Shown: positions 49,259 to 58,408 of the stretch, piece by piece
How positions within the stretch are numbered: position 1 is the stretch's first letter
How the letters are laid out: the number at the start of each line of letters is the position of its first letter
From: an uncultured Oscillospiraceae bacterium
GTDB lineage: Bacteria > Bacillota > Clostridia > Oscillospirales > Oscillospiraceae
DNA: 58,591 bases
NCBI GenBank assembly: GCA_900763705.1
Contig: CAAFLG010000062.1
Span: forward strand, 1-58,591
Direction of reading: 5' to 3'
Position numbers and translations under genes: made by a program
Notes under the pieces: generated by a model
Database searches by the model: none
Seen by the model: the letters and a program-made list of their open reading frames with translations, nothing else
What the model was told of the DNA's origin: nothing

Positions 49259-51499
49259 TCAAATCAGCGACAGCTGCTTGTCGTCGCTGTCCTCCGTTTT
49301 GAGCAGCGCGCCCGTTGCCGGGATGCTGCGCCCACGATAGCGGGCAAGGTCGGTGATGCCCGTTTCCTCGGGCAGGCGCACCGTGTCGAGCACGTACTTC
49401 TTTTTGAGCGTCAGAAGCGCGACGCCCTGCGTCGTGCGCGTGCTCTTCACGCCGAGCAGCGCCGTGTTGACGATGAGCACGCGCGGCTCGGTCGAATAAA
49501 CGGCGATCTCGCGGTCCTCCTTGATGTGCAGCATCGCGCGAAGCGGGCTTTTGTCGCTGTAGGCGCCGGTGAGACGGCGGCGGTTCGAGGTCGTCTTGTA
49601 GGCGGAGAGCTCCACCTTGGCGGCCTTGCCGTTTTCAAAGAAGAAGATCATATAGCCGCTGTAATCGCCCGGCAGCACCATGCCCATGACGCTCTCGCCC
49701 TCGTCCATGCCGAGCTTCGCGGGTAAGTAGTCACCCAGCTGGCTCGCCTTGCCGTCGGCAAAGTCGCTCGCGCGCGTCTTGTAGACCTGTGCCTTATCGG
49801 TGAAGAACATCAACTCGGCGGCGTTGCCGCTCTCCACGCTCACGCGCAGGCTGTCGTCCTCCTTGAACTTCTGCTCGCCGGACATACGAAGCGACTGCGG
49901 CGTGATCTTTTTGAAGTAGCCCTGCTGCGACAAAAAGAGCGTGACAGGATAATCCTCGATCATATCCTCCACCGCCTCCGTCTCTTCGACAAAGTCGTAG
50001 AGGATGCCGGTGCGGCGGGGCTCGGCGTACTTCTTGCGCACTTCTTCAAGTTCGCTCACGATGATCTTGCGGATGCGCGACGGGCGCGCGAGCGTATCCT
50101 CAAGGTCTTCGATCTCCGACTCCAGAGAAGCCGTTTCCTCCACGCGCTTTAAGATATACTCGCGGTTGATGTTGCGCAGCTTGATCTCGGCAACGTATTC
50201 CGCCTGCACCTGGTCGATGCCAAAGCCGATCATTAGGTTCGGCACAACGTCCGCTTCCTTCTCCGTCTCGCGGATGATCTTGATGGCCTTGTCGATATCG
50301 AGCAGGATCTTTTTAAGGCCCTTCAAGAGGTGCAGCTTATCCTGCCGCTTTTTGAGCACGAAGTACACGCGCCGCTTGACGCTCTCCGTGCGCCACGCGC
50401 ACCACTCGTCCAAAAGCTCGCGCACGCCCATCACGCGCGGCATACCGCCGATGAGCACGTTGAAGTTGCACGAGGCCGTGTCTTGCAGCGTTGTGGAGCG
50501 GAACAGCTTCTGCATGAGCTTGTCCGGGTCCGTGCCGCGCTTCAAGTCGATCGTCAGCTTGAGGCCGGAGAGGTCCGTCTCGTCGCGCATATCGGAGATC
50601 TCCTTGACCTTGCCCGCCTTGATGAGCTCGGCGACCTTGTCCATGATGGCCTCGCTCGTGGTCGTGTAGGGGATCTCGTAGATCTCGATGAGATTTTCCT
50701 TTTTGTCGTAGCGCCAGCGGGCGCGCACCTTCACACCGCCGCGGCCGGTGTTGTAGATATCCTCGATGACGCGCGCGTCGTACAGTACCTCGCCGCCGGT
50801 GGGAAAATCAGGGGCAAGCAAGGTCTCGCTGATGCACACCTCGGGATTTTTGAGGAAGGCGATCGTCGTATCGCACACCTCGCCCAGGTTAAAGCCGCAC
50901 AGCTGGCTCGCCATGCCGACGGCGATGCCCTGATTGGCCGAAACGAGGATATTGGGGAAGGTCGTCGGCAGAAGCGCCGGCTCTTTCATGGAGTTATCGT
51001 AGTTGTCGACAAAATCGACGGTGTCGGAGTCGATGTCGCGGAAAAGCTCCGCGCAGATGGGCGCGAGCTTTGCCTCGGTGTATCGGCTGGCTGCCCACGC
51101 CATGTCGCGCGAATAGACCTTGCCGAAGTTGCCCTTTGAGTCGACGAAGGGGTGCAGCAGCGCGCCGTAACCCTTGGAAAGGCGCACCATCGTGTCGTAG
51201 ATCGCGGCGTCGCCGTGGGGGTTCAGGCGCATCGTCTGTCCGACGATGTTCGCGCTCTTCGTGCGCGCACCCGAGAGGAGCCCCATCTTATACATCGTGT
51301 AAAGGAGCTTTCGGTGCGAGGGCTTGAAGCCGTCGATCTCCGGGATGGCGCGCGAGACGATGACGGACATCGCATAGGGCATATAGTTCGTTTCCAGCGT
51401 TTCCGTGATATTCTGCTCCACCACGTCCGCGCGCAGACCCATCACGTTCGGGTCGGCGCGGCGGTGGGTCTTGTTTGCTGTCTTGTCGCTTTTCTTCAT
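49259..51499 (-). CDS. Type II topoisomerase subunit A (GyrA/ParC family), orphan
   Basis: A 746-residue breakage-reunion subunit. The N-terminal winged helix has MSVIVSRAIPEIDGFKPSHRKLLYTMY, then NPHGDAAIYDTMVRL. The catalytic Tyr is in AASRYTEAKL. The tower and coiled coil follow (~380-500). The C-terminal part (~520-746) has beta-pinwheel-like repeats without a clear GyrA box, favouring a topoisomerase-IV-like enzyme. No GyrB/ParE gene is beside it, which is unusual, since parE normally precedes parC. I choose ATG 51499, seven bases from GAGG; the ATG two codons upstream is too close. Confidence 0.88.
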   Translation of the reverse strand: MKKSDKTANKTHRRADPNVMGLRADVVEQNITETLETNYMPYAMSVIVSRAIPEIDGFKPSHRKLLYTMYKMGLLSGARTKSANIVGQTMRLNPHGDAAIYDTMVRLSKGYGALLHPFVDSKGNFGKVYSRDMAWAASRYTEAKLAPICAELFRDIDSDTVDFVDNYDNSMKEPALLPTTFPNILVSANQGIAVGMASQLCGFNLGEVCDTTIAFLKNPEVCISETLLAPDFPTGGEVLYDARVIEDIYNTGRGGVKVRARWRYDKKENLIEIYEIPYTTTSEAIMDKVAELIKAGKVKEISDMRDETDLSGLKLTIDLKRGTDPDKLMQKLFRSTTLQDTASCNFNVLIGGMPRVMGVRELLDEWCAWRTESVKRRVYFVLKKRQDKLHLLKGLKKILLDIDKAIKIIRETEKEADVVPNLMIGFGIDQVQAEYVAEIKLRNINREYILKRVEETASLESEIEDLEDTLARPSRIRKIIVSELEEVRKKYAEPRRTGILYDFVEETEAVEDMIEDYPVTLFLSQQGYFKKITPQSLRMSGEQKFKEDDSLRVSVESGNAAELMFFTDKAQVYKTRASDFADGKASQLGDYLPAKLGMDEGESVMGMVLPGDYSGYMIFFFENGKAAKVELSAYKTTSNRRRLTGAYSDKSPLRAMLHIKEDREIAVYSTEPRVLIVNTALLGVKSTRTTQGVALLTLKKKYVLDTVRLPEETGITDLARYRGRSIPATGALLKTEDSDDKQLSLI

Positions 51500-51559
51500 T
51501 CGCATACCTCAAAATCGATCCGGCAGCAAGGCGGCTGCCGAACATACTATTTCTATGAT

Positions 51560-51588
51560 ATCCTATCACACTTTTTTCAGCCGCGCAA
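51560..51588 (-). promoter_or_regulatory. Promoter of the topoisomerase A gene
   Basis: TTGCGC (51583-51588), 17 bp and TAGGAT (51560-51565) on the minus strand; moderate match. Confidence 0.5.
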
Positions 51589-51635
51589 CACCGCGCGTGA
51601 GAGGAAATGACAGGCTTTTCTCCGCCGCAGCCGGC

Positions 51636-51682
51636 AAAAAAGCACCGCACCCTCCCTTTCATGGAGGATGCGGCGTCTTTTT
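51636..51682 (-). terminator. Terminator of the ATC hydrolase/symporter/peptidase operon
   Basis: A 20-bp imperfect stem (arms 51636-51655 and 51663-51682) flanked by A-run and T-run just past the peptidase stop. Confidence 0.8.
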
Positions 51683-51685
51683 CAT

Positions 51686-53029
51686 TCAGCGCGTCCCGAT
51701 ATTTTTCAGCAGTCTCTTGTAGAAATCGACCGCCAGATGGAGCTTATCGACGCTGATGTTCTCATTTTCCCCGTGCACCGAGGCATACTGCTGCTTGTCG
51801 ATATCGATGGGGGCAAAGCGGATCACCGCATCGGAAAGGTCTGAGAAGTGCCTTGCGTCCGTTCCCGCCGGGAGGATGAACGGCACCGCAGCGGCATAGG
51901 GGAAGCTTTCCTCCACGGTCTTTTTGATGTAGCGGTAGCCGCCGCTTTCTAGGGACGCCGGACGGTAATACTCGTTGTCCTCGTCGCGCACGGTGATCTC
52001 GACGGCGTGCTTTGCCGCTATCTCGCGCAGGGTGGCGAGATCCTTTGCAAAGTCCGCGTCGTTGATGCAGCGCAGGAACGCTTCGCCCACGCAGTTTCCT
52101 TCCTCGTCGGTCGAAAGCCTGCGGAAGGTGCAGCCCGTGCCCAGCATCTCCCCCGCCGCGGCATTGAGCTTCGGCATCATTTTGATGAGAAGACCAGAGA
52201 AAAGATTCAGATGGGAAAAGACAAAGCCCATAGGAAAGCTCATGTGCGGCGCCATCGCCTCGAACATCCCCCGCACCTCGGGATGCAGTTTTCTGATGAA
52301 GGGCTTTTTCTCGTCGACCTCCGCCATGAACTCCGCCATGCGCATAACGGGCGTTTTGTGTCCGCCCTCAAGTCCCGCGTGGCCCGGGAGGTTCTTCGCG
52401 CTGAGCTGCGCGGTGCATCTTCCCTTTTCGTGCACGGCCATCATCGCGCATTTTCTGTCGATCCCCGCCATGGGCGGTTCGATCACCGCGCCGCCCTCGT
52501 CGATGATCCAATCAAAGCAGATCTTCTTTTCGTTGAAGTAGTCGAGCGCGAGCAGTGCCCCGTCGCCGCCCGTCTCTTCGTTGTGGGAGGAAAAGAGGTA
52601 GACGTTGACGGGAAATACAAAGCCCTCCTCGAGCAGTTCCTCGATGGCGGTGAACTCCGCGAACAGCGGCGTCTTCGTATCGACCGTCCCCCTGCCCCAG
52701 AGCTTTCCGTCCCGGATGGTGCCGCCGAAGGCCTTCTCCTGCCATGTTCCCTTCGCTTCGACCACATCATGGTGGGACATCACCATGACGTTTCTGCCCT
52801 CGTCCCTGCCTTTTAATTTATAGAGATAGGCATCCTTGCCGAGGATGGTGCGCTCCGCCGCCTCCGTCATCCGGGGGAAGAGCGTCTCGATCACCTGCCG
52901 GAGCTTCAAAAATTCTTCCGCCTCGAATCCGTCCTTTTTTGATACCGTCCGGCAGCGGATCATCTCGGCGAGGCGCTCGGCATAGCGGAGATCGCGCTCC
53001 TCCAAAGAGATGTTCTCATGGTCCGTCAC
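51686..53029 (-). CDS. M20 family metallopeptidase (carboxypeptidase-like)
   Basis: A 447-residue zinc peptidase or amidohydrolase. Metal ligands are visible in VMVMSHHDVVEAKGTW (HxD), GRGTVDTKTP (Asp) and SHNEETGGDG (catalytic Glu then Glu). The lid/dimer domain follows, then the final His in PAGTDARHFSD. It resembles the long PM20D1/CPG2-type branch that releases amino acids from N-acyl or peptide substrates. Its start overlaps the symporter stop by four bases. Confidence 0.88.
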   Translation of the reverse strand: MTDHENISLEERDLRYAERLAEMIRCRTVSKKDGFEAEEFLKLRQVIETLFPRMTEAAERTILGKDAYLYKLKGRDEGRNVMVMSHHDVVEAKGTWQEKAFGGTIRDGKLWGRGTVDTKTPLFAEFTAIEELLEEGFVFPVNVYLFSSHNEETGGDGALLALDYFNEKKICFDWIIDEGGAVIEPPMAGIDRKCAMMAVHEKGRCTAQLSAKNLPGHAGLEGGHKTPVMRMAEFMAEVDEKKPFIRKLHPEVRGMFEAMAPHMSFPMGFVFSHLNLFSGLLIKMMPKLNAAAGEMLGTGCTFRRLSTDEEGNCVGEAFLRCINDADFAKDLATLREIAAKHAVEITVRDEDNEYYRPASLESGGYRYIKKTVEESFPYAAAVPFILPAGTDARHFSDLSDAVIRFAPIDIDKQQYASVHGENENISVDKLHLAVDFYKRLLKNIGTR

Positions 53030-54408
53030 AGCGTTTCTCCTTCTTTCCCGTTTCCCGCGATCACCGCGAGCACTTCGCTCTCCCGGTAGCGCAGGAAGGC
53101 AAAAATCGCGAGGATGCAGAAAAAGCTCCCCGCCACAGCCGTCAGCTTAAGGCCGAGCACGCCGACATTTTCGCCTGCCGCCGCGCCCGTAACGATCAGC
53201 GAGGGCACGATCATAATGGCAAGGGAGTTGCCCATCTTCACGATGAAGCTCCTTGCCGCACCGAAGATGCCCTCCTGATTGATGCCGGTCGTCACGGTGT
53301 CGTACTGGATGATATCCGCCATCATCGCCCAGGGCAGCACGTTGAGCACGGCAAACGGGAAAGAGACGAAGAGCGCAAACACGCAGGCCAGCACGAGCCG
53401 GTTTCCCGACAGCTTATCGCTGAAGCAAATGACGATCTCCGCGGCGGAGAACACCATGCAGCCGAGCAGGATGGGAAGCTTTTTGCCCCGCTTTTTTGCA
53501 AACTTGTTGACAAAGGGATACATCAGCAGCGACCCCGCGATGGAGATCGCGAGGATCAGCACGGAATAGGTCTCCGCAAGACCCATGAGCGAGGTGACAT
53601 AGTACATGATGCAGGCCTGAAAAAAGGCCATGCCCGTGTTTTCCAGCAGCTGACCCAGCGTGACCAGCCGGAAATGCCTGTTAGAAAAAGCGTGCCTGAG
53701 CGATTCGCCCAGCGTCACATTCGGGATGATCGAATGGACATAGTCCTTTTCGCGGATGGTGTAGGCCGGGATCAGCAGCAGGATGATGCCGATAAACGTG
53801 TAGATGCCGAAGGTCGTCCGCCACGCGGACAGCGGCTCCATGCCCGCGCCCTTGAACGCGCTGACGATCAGGGGGCTCACATAGCCGAGCGCGCTGCCCG
53901 TCACGAAGAAGAAGGAACTCACGGTGTAGGCGTTCACGCGCATGGAGCCATCCTGAATGAGCTCGGGAATGAGCGCGTTGTGCGGGATCATGTAGAGCGT
54001 GAAGAAAAAGTAATAGCCCCACATAAAAACCGCGATCCACACGGCGTTGAGGCCGCTCACGGCCTGGATCGGCACGAAGAAGATGAGCAGCGCGCAAAGC
54101 CCGAAGGGAATGGCCGCTTTTTTCATCATGGGAATTCTTCTGCCGTCTCTGTGCTTGCTCTTATCCGAGCCTGCCGCGATGAGCGGGTCGGTCACCGCGT
54201 CGATGATGTGGCCGATGGCCTTGATCGTGCCGATGATCGTGAGGAAACCGAGCACGAGCCGCCCCTGCGGAATGAGGTTGGGAATTCCCGAAGCCTTGGA
54301 CGGCTGGTAAAAATAAATGAGATAGTTGTTGAGCATGGTCGTAAAAAGGCCCACCGCAAACTGCGGCAGGCACAGCCTTACGATCAGGGAGTTGTCTACC
54401 GCTTTCAT
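53026..54408 (-). CDS. GPH-type MFS symporter
   Basis: A 460-residue membrane transporter with 12 segments. The cytoplasmic loop motif DAVTDPLIAAGSDKSKHRDGRRIPMMK is diagnostic of the glycoside-pentoside-hexuronide:cation symporter family. The substrate here is unlikely to be inferred from sugar relatives, because the operon partners handle amino-acid-like compounds. The start overlaps the ATC hydrolase stop by four bases, so the three genes are translationally coupled. Confidence 0.88.
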   Translation of the reverse strand: MKAVDNSLIVRLCLPQFAVGLFTTMLNNYLIYFYQPSKASGIPNLIPQGRLVLGFLTIIGTIKAIGHIIDAVTDPLIAAGSDKSKHRDGRRIPMMKKAAIPFGLCALLIFFVPIQAVSGLNAVWIAVFMWGYYFFFTLYMIPHNALIPELIQDGSMRVNAYTVSSFFFVTGSALGYVSPLIVSAFKGAGMEPLSAWRTTFGIYTFIGIILLLIPAYTIREKDYVHSIIPNVTLGESLRHAFSNRHFRLVTLGQLLENTGMAFFQACIMYYVTSLMGLAETYSVLILAISIAGSLLMYPFVNKFAKKRGKKLPILLGCMVFSAAEIVICFSDKLSGNRLVLACVFALFVSFPFAVLNVLPWAMMADIIQYDTVTTGINQEGIFGAARSFIVKMGNSLAIMIVPSLIVTGAAAGENVGVLGLKLTAVAGSFFCILAIFAFLRYRESEVLAVIAGNGKEGETL

Positions 54409-54920
54409 TTCTCCCCCTGCTCATCGCTCGACTTGATGTAGCGCAGGGCGCAGACATCGTCACCCTTGGCGATGGCCTTGGGCAGCTCCAGCCGGGCGTC
54501 AAAGCACTTGCCGATGCCGTGGTCGCCGCACATGGCGATATCGCAGAGCCTTGCGATCTCCTCGTCGCTGCATCCTGCCTTCTGCCACGCCTTTACGAGC
54601 GGGCAGTAGTGGAAGTCGAGATACAGGGTATTGTCCGTGCTCTCCACCACGTCCATTTCAAAAACCCAGCGCGCCGCCTTGGTGAAAAGCGTCTTTTTCA
54701 GTCCCTTGAGGCTCTTGGTGCCGCCCTGCTTCACAAGGTCCGTGCCCTGAGAAATGCCGCAGCGCGAAATTGCGGCCGAGGCAAAATCGGTGGGGTCAAG
54801 GCCTCGCTTCTCCGCCTCGTCGGTCAGAAGATAGAGCCAGAAGGCGCGGTGCTCCAAAAGTTCTCTGATCTTGACCACAAACGGATTCTTGATCTTTGCT
54901 TCATTGACGATTTTTGACAT
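54405..54920 (-). CDS. L-2-amino-thiazoline-4-carboxylic acid hydrolase family protein
   Basis: A 171-residue protein of the ATC_hydrolase family. Conserved parts are YLDFHYCPLVKAWQKAGCSDEEIARLCDIAMCGDHGIGKCF and LELPKAIAKGDDVCALRYI. The founding enzyme opens the thiazoline ring in the bacterial conversion of ATC to L-cysteine; most relatives have no tested activity. It is the first gene of the operon with the GPH symporter and M20 peptidase. GAAAGAGAATC precedes the ATG. Confidence 0.82.
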   Translation of the reverse strand: MSKIVNEAKIKNPFVVKIRELLEHRAFWLYLLTDEAEKRGLDPTDFASAAISRCGISQGTDLVKQGGTKSLKGLKKTLFTKAARWVFEMDVVESTDNTLYLDFHYCPLVKAWQKAGCSDEEIARLCDIAMCGDHGIGKCFDARLELPKAIAKGDDVCALRYIKSSDEQGEK

Positions 54921-55218
54921 GATTCTCTTTCCCTCTCATCTTTCCTATCATTCTGCAATTATGTATTAGATGGATTATATCATACTTTGAGGGGTTTGTA
55001 TCTACTTATCTCGCAGCATCGCGGCAAAGGGTGATAACGAAGGAAATGCAAAAGCAAGCCGCCCTTTTCTGAGAAAACTGTATAAAAATCAAGAAAGGCG
55101 GAAGTATGCCTTTCTTTTTCAACATTCATACGCTATAATATTATACATTCCACAATAAAATTCAAAAAGCAGCATTGCTGCGTCGACGCAAAGCGAACAT
55201 CACAAGGAGGTACCAGAC
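54921..55218. other. Divergent intergenic region (298 bp)
   Basis: It contains a TATAAT -10 for the minus-strand operon (54974-54979), a hairpin GAAAGGC...GCCTTTC near 55095-55115 and a TATAAT (about 55134-55139) for the plus-strand lipoprotein. The -35 elements are weak. It is AT-rich compared with its neighbours. I see no gene. Confidence 0.5.
54974..54979 (-). promoter_or_regulatory. Candidate -10 of the ATC hydrolase operon
   Basis: A perfect TATAAT preceded by TATGA on the minus strand; no good -35 at the right distance. Confidence 0.5.
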
Positions 55219-56841
55219 ATGAAGCAGCACCGCAACCTTTCCCGGGCGCTGAGCGCGCTCCTTTGCCTTGTACTCTGCGCACAGCTCACAGCCTGCGGCA
55301 AAGAGGGCGCATCCACGCCCAAGCCCGCGCCGAACGGGCGCTACAACGACAGTCTCATCACCGAGGCGATCAGCAAAGAGGGCACCTTCACCGACGAATA
55401 CGATCAGGACTGGGACTATTCCTATCACATCCCGCAGCTTGCGGACGACACGGCGGACGCCGAGGCCATCAACGAGGATATCCTGGAGCGTTTCGGCAGC
55501 GACGCGCAAGCCTCTCTCAGCAGCTTCGCCGCACCAAAGATGCCGGAGACCTACTACGCGGACATTTCATGGCAGAGCCATTGGAACGGCAGCCTTCTGA
55601 GCCTTTCCCTGCGCCTGACGAGCTGGGCAAGCGATATCACCAGCCATGAGGTCTATCACTATGATTTTGCAAGCGGCAAGCGCCTCACGAACGCACAGGT
55701 GCTCGACCGCTTTGACGTCGGCGAGGAGGACTTCATCGCCGCTCTGCGCCGCACAGCGGCACAAAAGTTCGACGACGTTCACGCGCCTTTGGGCATGCCC
55801 GGCCTCTCAGCGTCCGACGAGGACTTCGGCTCCCAATGCATCGAGCTGAACGTGCTCCGCGCGTGGACGATCGCAGAGGAAAACCTCTCGATGGATGACG
55901 CTTTGTTCTTCCCGAACGGCGATGGAAGCTTCACCGCCTTCCAGTTAATTGGCTCGCCGGCGGGTGCGGGCCAGTACTACGAAGAACTGCGCGTGCAGCC
56001 CGGCGCAAAAGAGCGGCGCGGCAGCGCGCCGCAGTCCGAATATGCCTTCGTGACGGCTCACCTGACCGATGACGGTGCGGCGGTCCGCTTTGTACGGCAG
56101 GAAGACGGCATGTTCGACAGCGAGGAATACCGCTCCTACGTTGGCTTTTCCTACAACACCGACTATCCCATCGCCGCCTGCTACGGGGAGTATCAGGACA
56201 TTTTCGTCGGCACCTTCGGCAACGGAATGTCCCCCTATGTCTTCCTGCTCACCAAGGGCGGCACGGTGGAGTACGCGGACATTTTCGGCGGCTTTGAAAG
56301 CGGCCTTCTCTGCTCCGGCGGCCCGCTCTACGGGCTGCATGACATTGTCGGCTTTGAAAACGGCGAGCGCGGGGGCGGCTACGAAGAGGGCTACCAGACC
56401 GTGTACGCCGTGGATAAGAGCGGCGAGCGCTACGATCTTGCCGGGCGCATCACGCCGATGGCAAACGCCGTGCCGCTCTCTATCACCGGCGAGTGGTATG
56501 CAGAGGTTCGGCACGGTGTAGATGGCGGCGGCAGCTATACGAGCAGCTACTTCCTCTCCTTCAGCGAAAACGGCTTTACGAGCATCGAGGATCTCGTGGA
56601 GGATATGGAGGATCTGTCCATTGACTACGGTGGCTACTGCACCTACCTCGGCACAACGGAGCAGGGTATGATCTACCGCTTCAACCTCTACAACAGCAAC
56701 AACGACGTGCGCAGCGGCGCGTTCGCCCTCGATCTCTCCGATATCTGGTCCGGCTCGCTGACCATCTCCCCCATCTCCGGCGTGAACCTCTTCGACGCCC
56801 CTGAAGGCGGCAGCACCGCCTTCGTCCGCGCCTACGGCTGA
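55219..56841 (+). CDS. Large lipoprotein with PdaC/RsiV-like (DUF4163/DUF3298) N-terminal region
   Basis: A 540-residue exported protein with lipobox LTAC. Residues ~60-260 show the pattern of DUF4163-DUF3298 (INEDILERFG, then SLSLRLTSWASDITSHEVYHYDFASGKRLT and the lid-like FDVGEEDFIAALRR). The C-terminal half (~290-540) has beta-rich repeats with aromatic residues and no domain I recognise. Its role is unknown. AAGGAGG precedes the ATG. It is next to the recombinase, but its base use is like that of its neighbours. Confidence 0.7.
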   Translation: MKQHRNLSRALSALLCLVLCAQLTACGKEGASTPKPAPNGRYNDSLITEAISKEGTFTDEYDQDWDYSYHIPQLADDTADAEAINEDILERFGSDAQASLSSFAAPKMPETYYADISWQSHWNGSLLSLSLRLTSWASDITSHEVYHYDFASGKRLTNAQVLDRFDVGEEDFIAALRRTAAQKFDDVHAPLGMPGLSASDEDFGSQCIELNVLRAWTIAEENLSMDDALFFPNGDGSFTAFQLIGSPAGAGQYYEELRVQPGAKERRGSAPQSEYAFVTAHLTDDGAAVRFVRQEDGMFDSEEYRSYVGFSYNTDYPIAACYGEYQDIFVGTFGNGMSPYVFLLTKGGTVEYADIFGGFESGLLCSGGPLYGLHDIVGFENGERGGGYEEGYQTVYAVDKSGERYDLAGRITPMANAVPLSITGEWYAEVRHGVDGGGSYTSSYFLSFSENGFTSIEDLVEDMEDLSIDYGGYCTYLGTTEQGMIYRFNLYNSNNDVRSGAFALDLSDIWSGSLTISPISGVNLFDAPEGGSTAFVRAYG

Positions 56842-56895
56842 CGCTGCCGTGCGGCGGCGATCGCAAAAAAGAACAAAGAGCCGGCGGTTTTTGTT

Positions 56896-56968
56896 CCCCC
56901 CTGACAGGGGTAACAACTAATTCCGGGGATCCCCCGACAGGTTATCGTGTTTACGATGCCTGTCGGGG
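56896..56968. repeat. Repeated CCCC(T/C)GACAGG hairpins at the recombinase 3' side
   Basis: CCCCTGACAGGGG (56898-56910) and the stem CCCCGACAGG (56932-56941) / CCTGTCGGGG (56959-56968) share the same core. The second hairpin spans the recombinase stop and can act as its terminator. This is the likely left boundary zone of the mobile element. Confidence 0.55.
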
Positions 56969-58405
56969 TTCTTCTGTTTTCAGGGGTTGCAGGCTTTCCA
57001 TGTCCTGATGCTGTTTGTCTATGAAGCCGATGCCGTTGTAGTAGATCTCCACGGTCTGCGGTGCGTGCTTAGACCACTTTACCTCTTTCTCATGAACTAC
57101 GATCTTCTCAATGAACAGCCGTAGCAGCTCCGGCGTCAGCTCCGTGATATCCGTGTACCGCTTTGCCTTGTCAAGAAAGCTGTCCGTCCCGCTCACCGTT
57201 TCCCGCAGGCGCTGGATCTCATTCTCTTTCTGTGGGATTCCGACAGTGATGAGGTTCTGTTCTTCAGTGTAGCTGCCGGACAGCATCTGGAATTGTTCCG
57301 TTGTGATGCGGCCCAGCACGCTGTCCTCATACAGCTTTTTGAAGATCGCGTCCAGTTCCGCTTTCCGCTTCCGCATGGCTGCCAGTTCCTTCTCCTGCCT
57401 GCGGATCTCCCGCTGAAGTTCGGCGGACTGCTTGCTGCCAATGTAGGCGGCGAACTTTTCAGGATGTTCCCGCGCCGCGCTCGTCACCCGGCGCAGGTCC
57501 TCCAGTACGATCTCGTCCAGAACGCACTCCCGGATGTAGTGGCCCGTACAGGCTTCCCCATCCTTCTTGTAGGTGCGGCAGGTAAAGTGATTGTAGCTGG
57601 CGGACATGGTATGCGCCCGGTGCAGCACCATGTTGGAGCCGCAGTCGGCACAGAACACAAGGCCGGAGTACTTGTTCTGTTCTTCCATCTTTGTCAGACG
57701 GCGCTTGTTCTTCCGCACTCTCTGTACCATGTCCCAGACCTCCCGCGTAATGAGGGCGGGATGGGTGTTCTCAAAGACCAGGCATTCCTCTCTTGGATGT
57801 TCGACCCTTCGCTTGTCTTTGTAGGATCTGCTGCTGTGCTTCATGTTGACGGTATTGCCCAGATAGATCTCATTCTCCAGCAGATTGGCAATGGCGCTGT
57901 CTGACCAGTTATATGGATGTGCTGTATCCAGACAGGTGTGCGTGATGCCGAATCTGGTGTAGGCGTACATGGTGGGCGTCAGGATCTGCTCCTTCTTGAG
58001 AATGCGGGCAATTTGGCTGGGGCCACTGCCGCTGGCGCACATGGCAAAGATCCTGCGGACAATAGCTGCCGCCTCATCATCCACGATTAGTTTTTTTGTG
58101 CCTGGGTCCTTTCGGTAGCCGTAAGGTGCTCTGGTCCCCAGCCGTTCGCCCCGTTCCGCTTTGGCCTTCAGCACCGCACGGATCTTCCGGCTGGTGTCCC
58201 GAATAAACCACTCGTTGAACAAATTCTTGAACGGCATGAGGTCGTTGCTCTCGCTGCTGTCGGTGTCCACATTGTCATTGATGGCAATGTAGCGGACGCC
58301 GAACATGGGGAAGCGTTCTTCGATGTAGAGTCCCGTGTGAAGCTGATTTCTACCGAGGCGACTGAGATCCTTGGTCACAATGATCCCGATCTCGCCGTTT
58401 TCCAT
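56951..58405 (-). pseudogene. Large serine recombinase (main fragment after nonsense codon)
   Basis: 484 codons open from ATG 58405. Present are the distal resolvase domain (IVTKDLSRLGRNQLHTGLYIEERFP), a Recombinase domain (RLGTRAPYGYRKDP...), a zinc ribbon (CADCGSNM and CRTYKKDGEACTG) and a long coiled coil (~320-400). Upstream the same frame continues through the catalytic-Ser segment YCRLSQDD, but a TAA at 58409-58411 interrupts it, at a place where relatives have QMIxDMExG. The enzyme is of the Tn4451/TndX or ICE type. The fragment alone lacks the nucleophile. Confidence 0.85.
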
Positions 58406-58408
58406 GTC

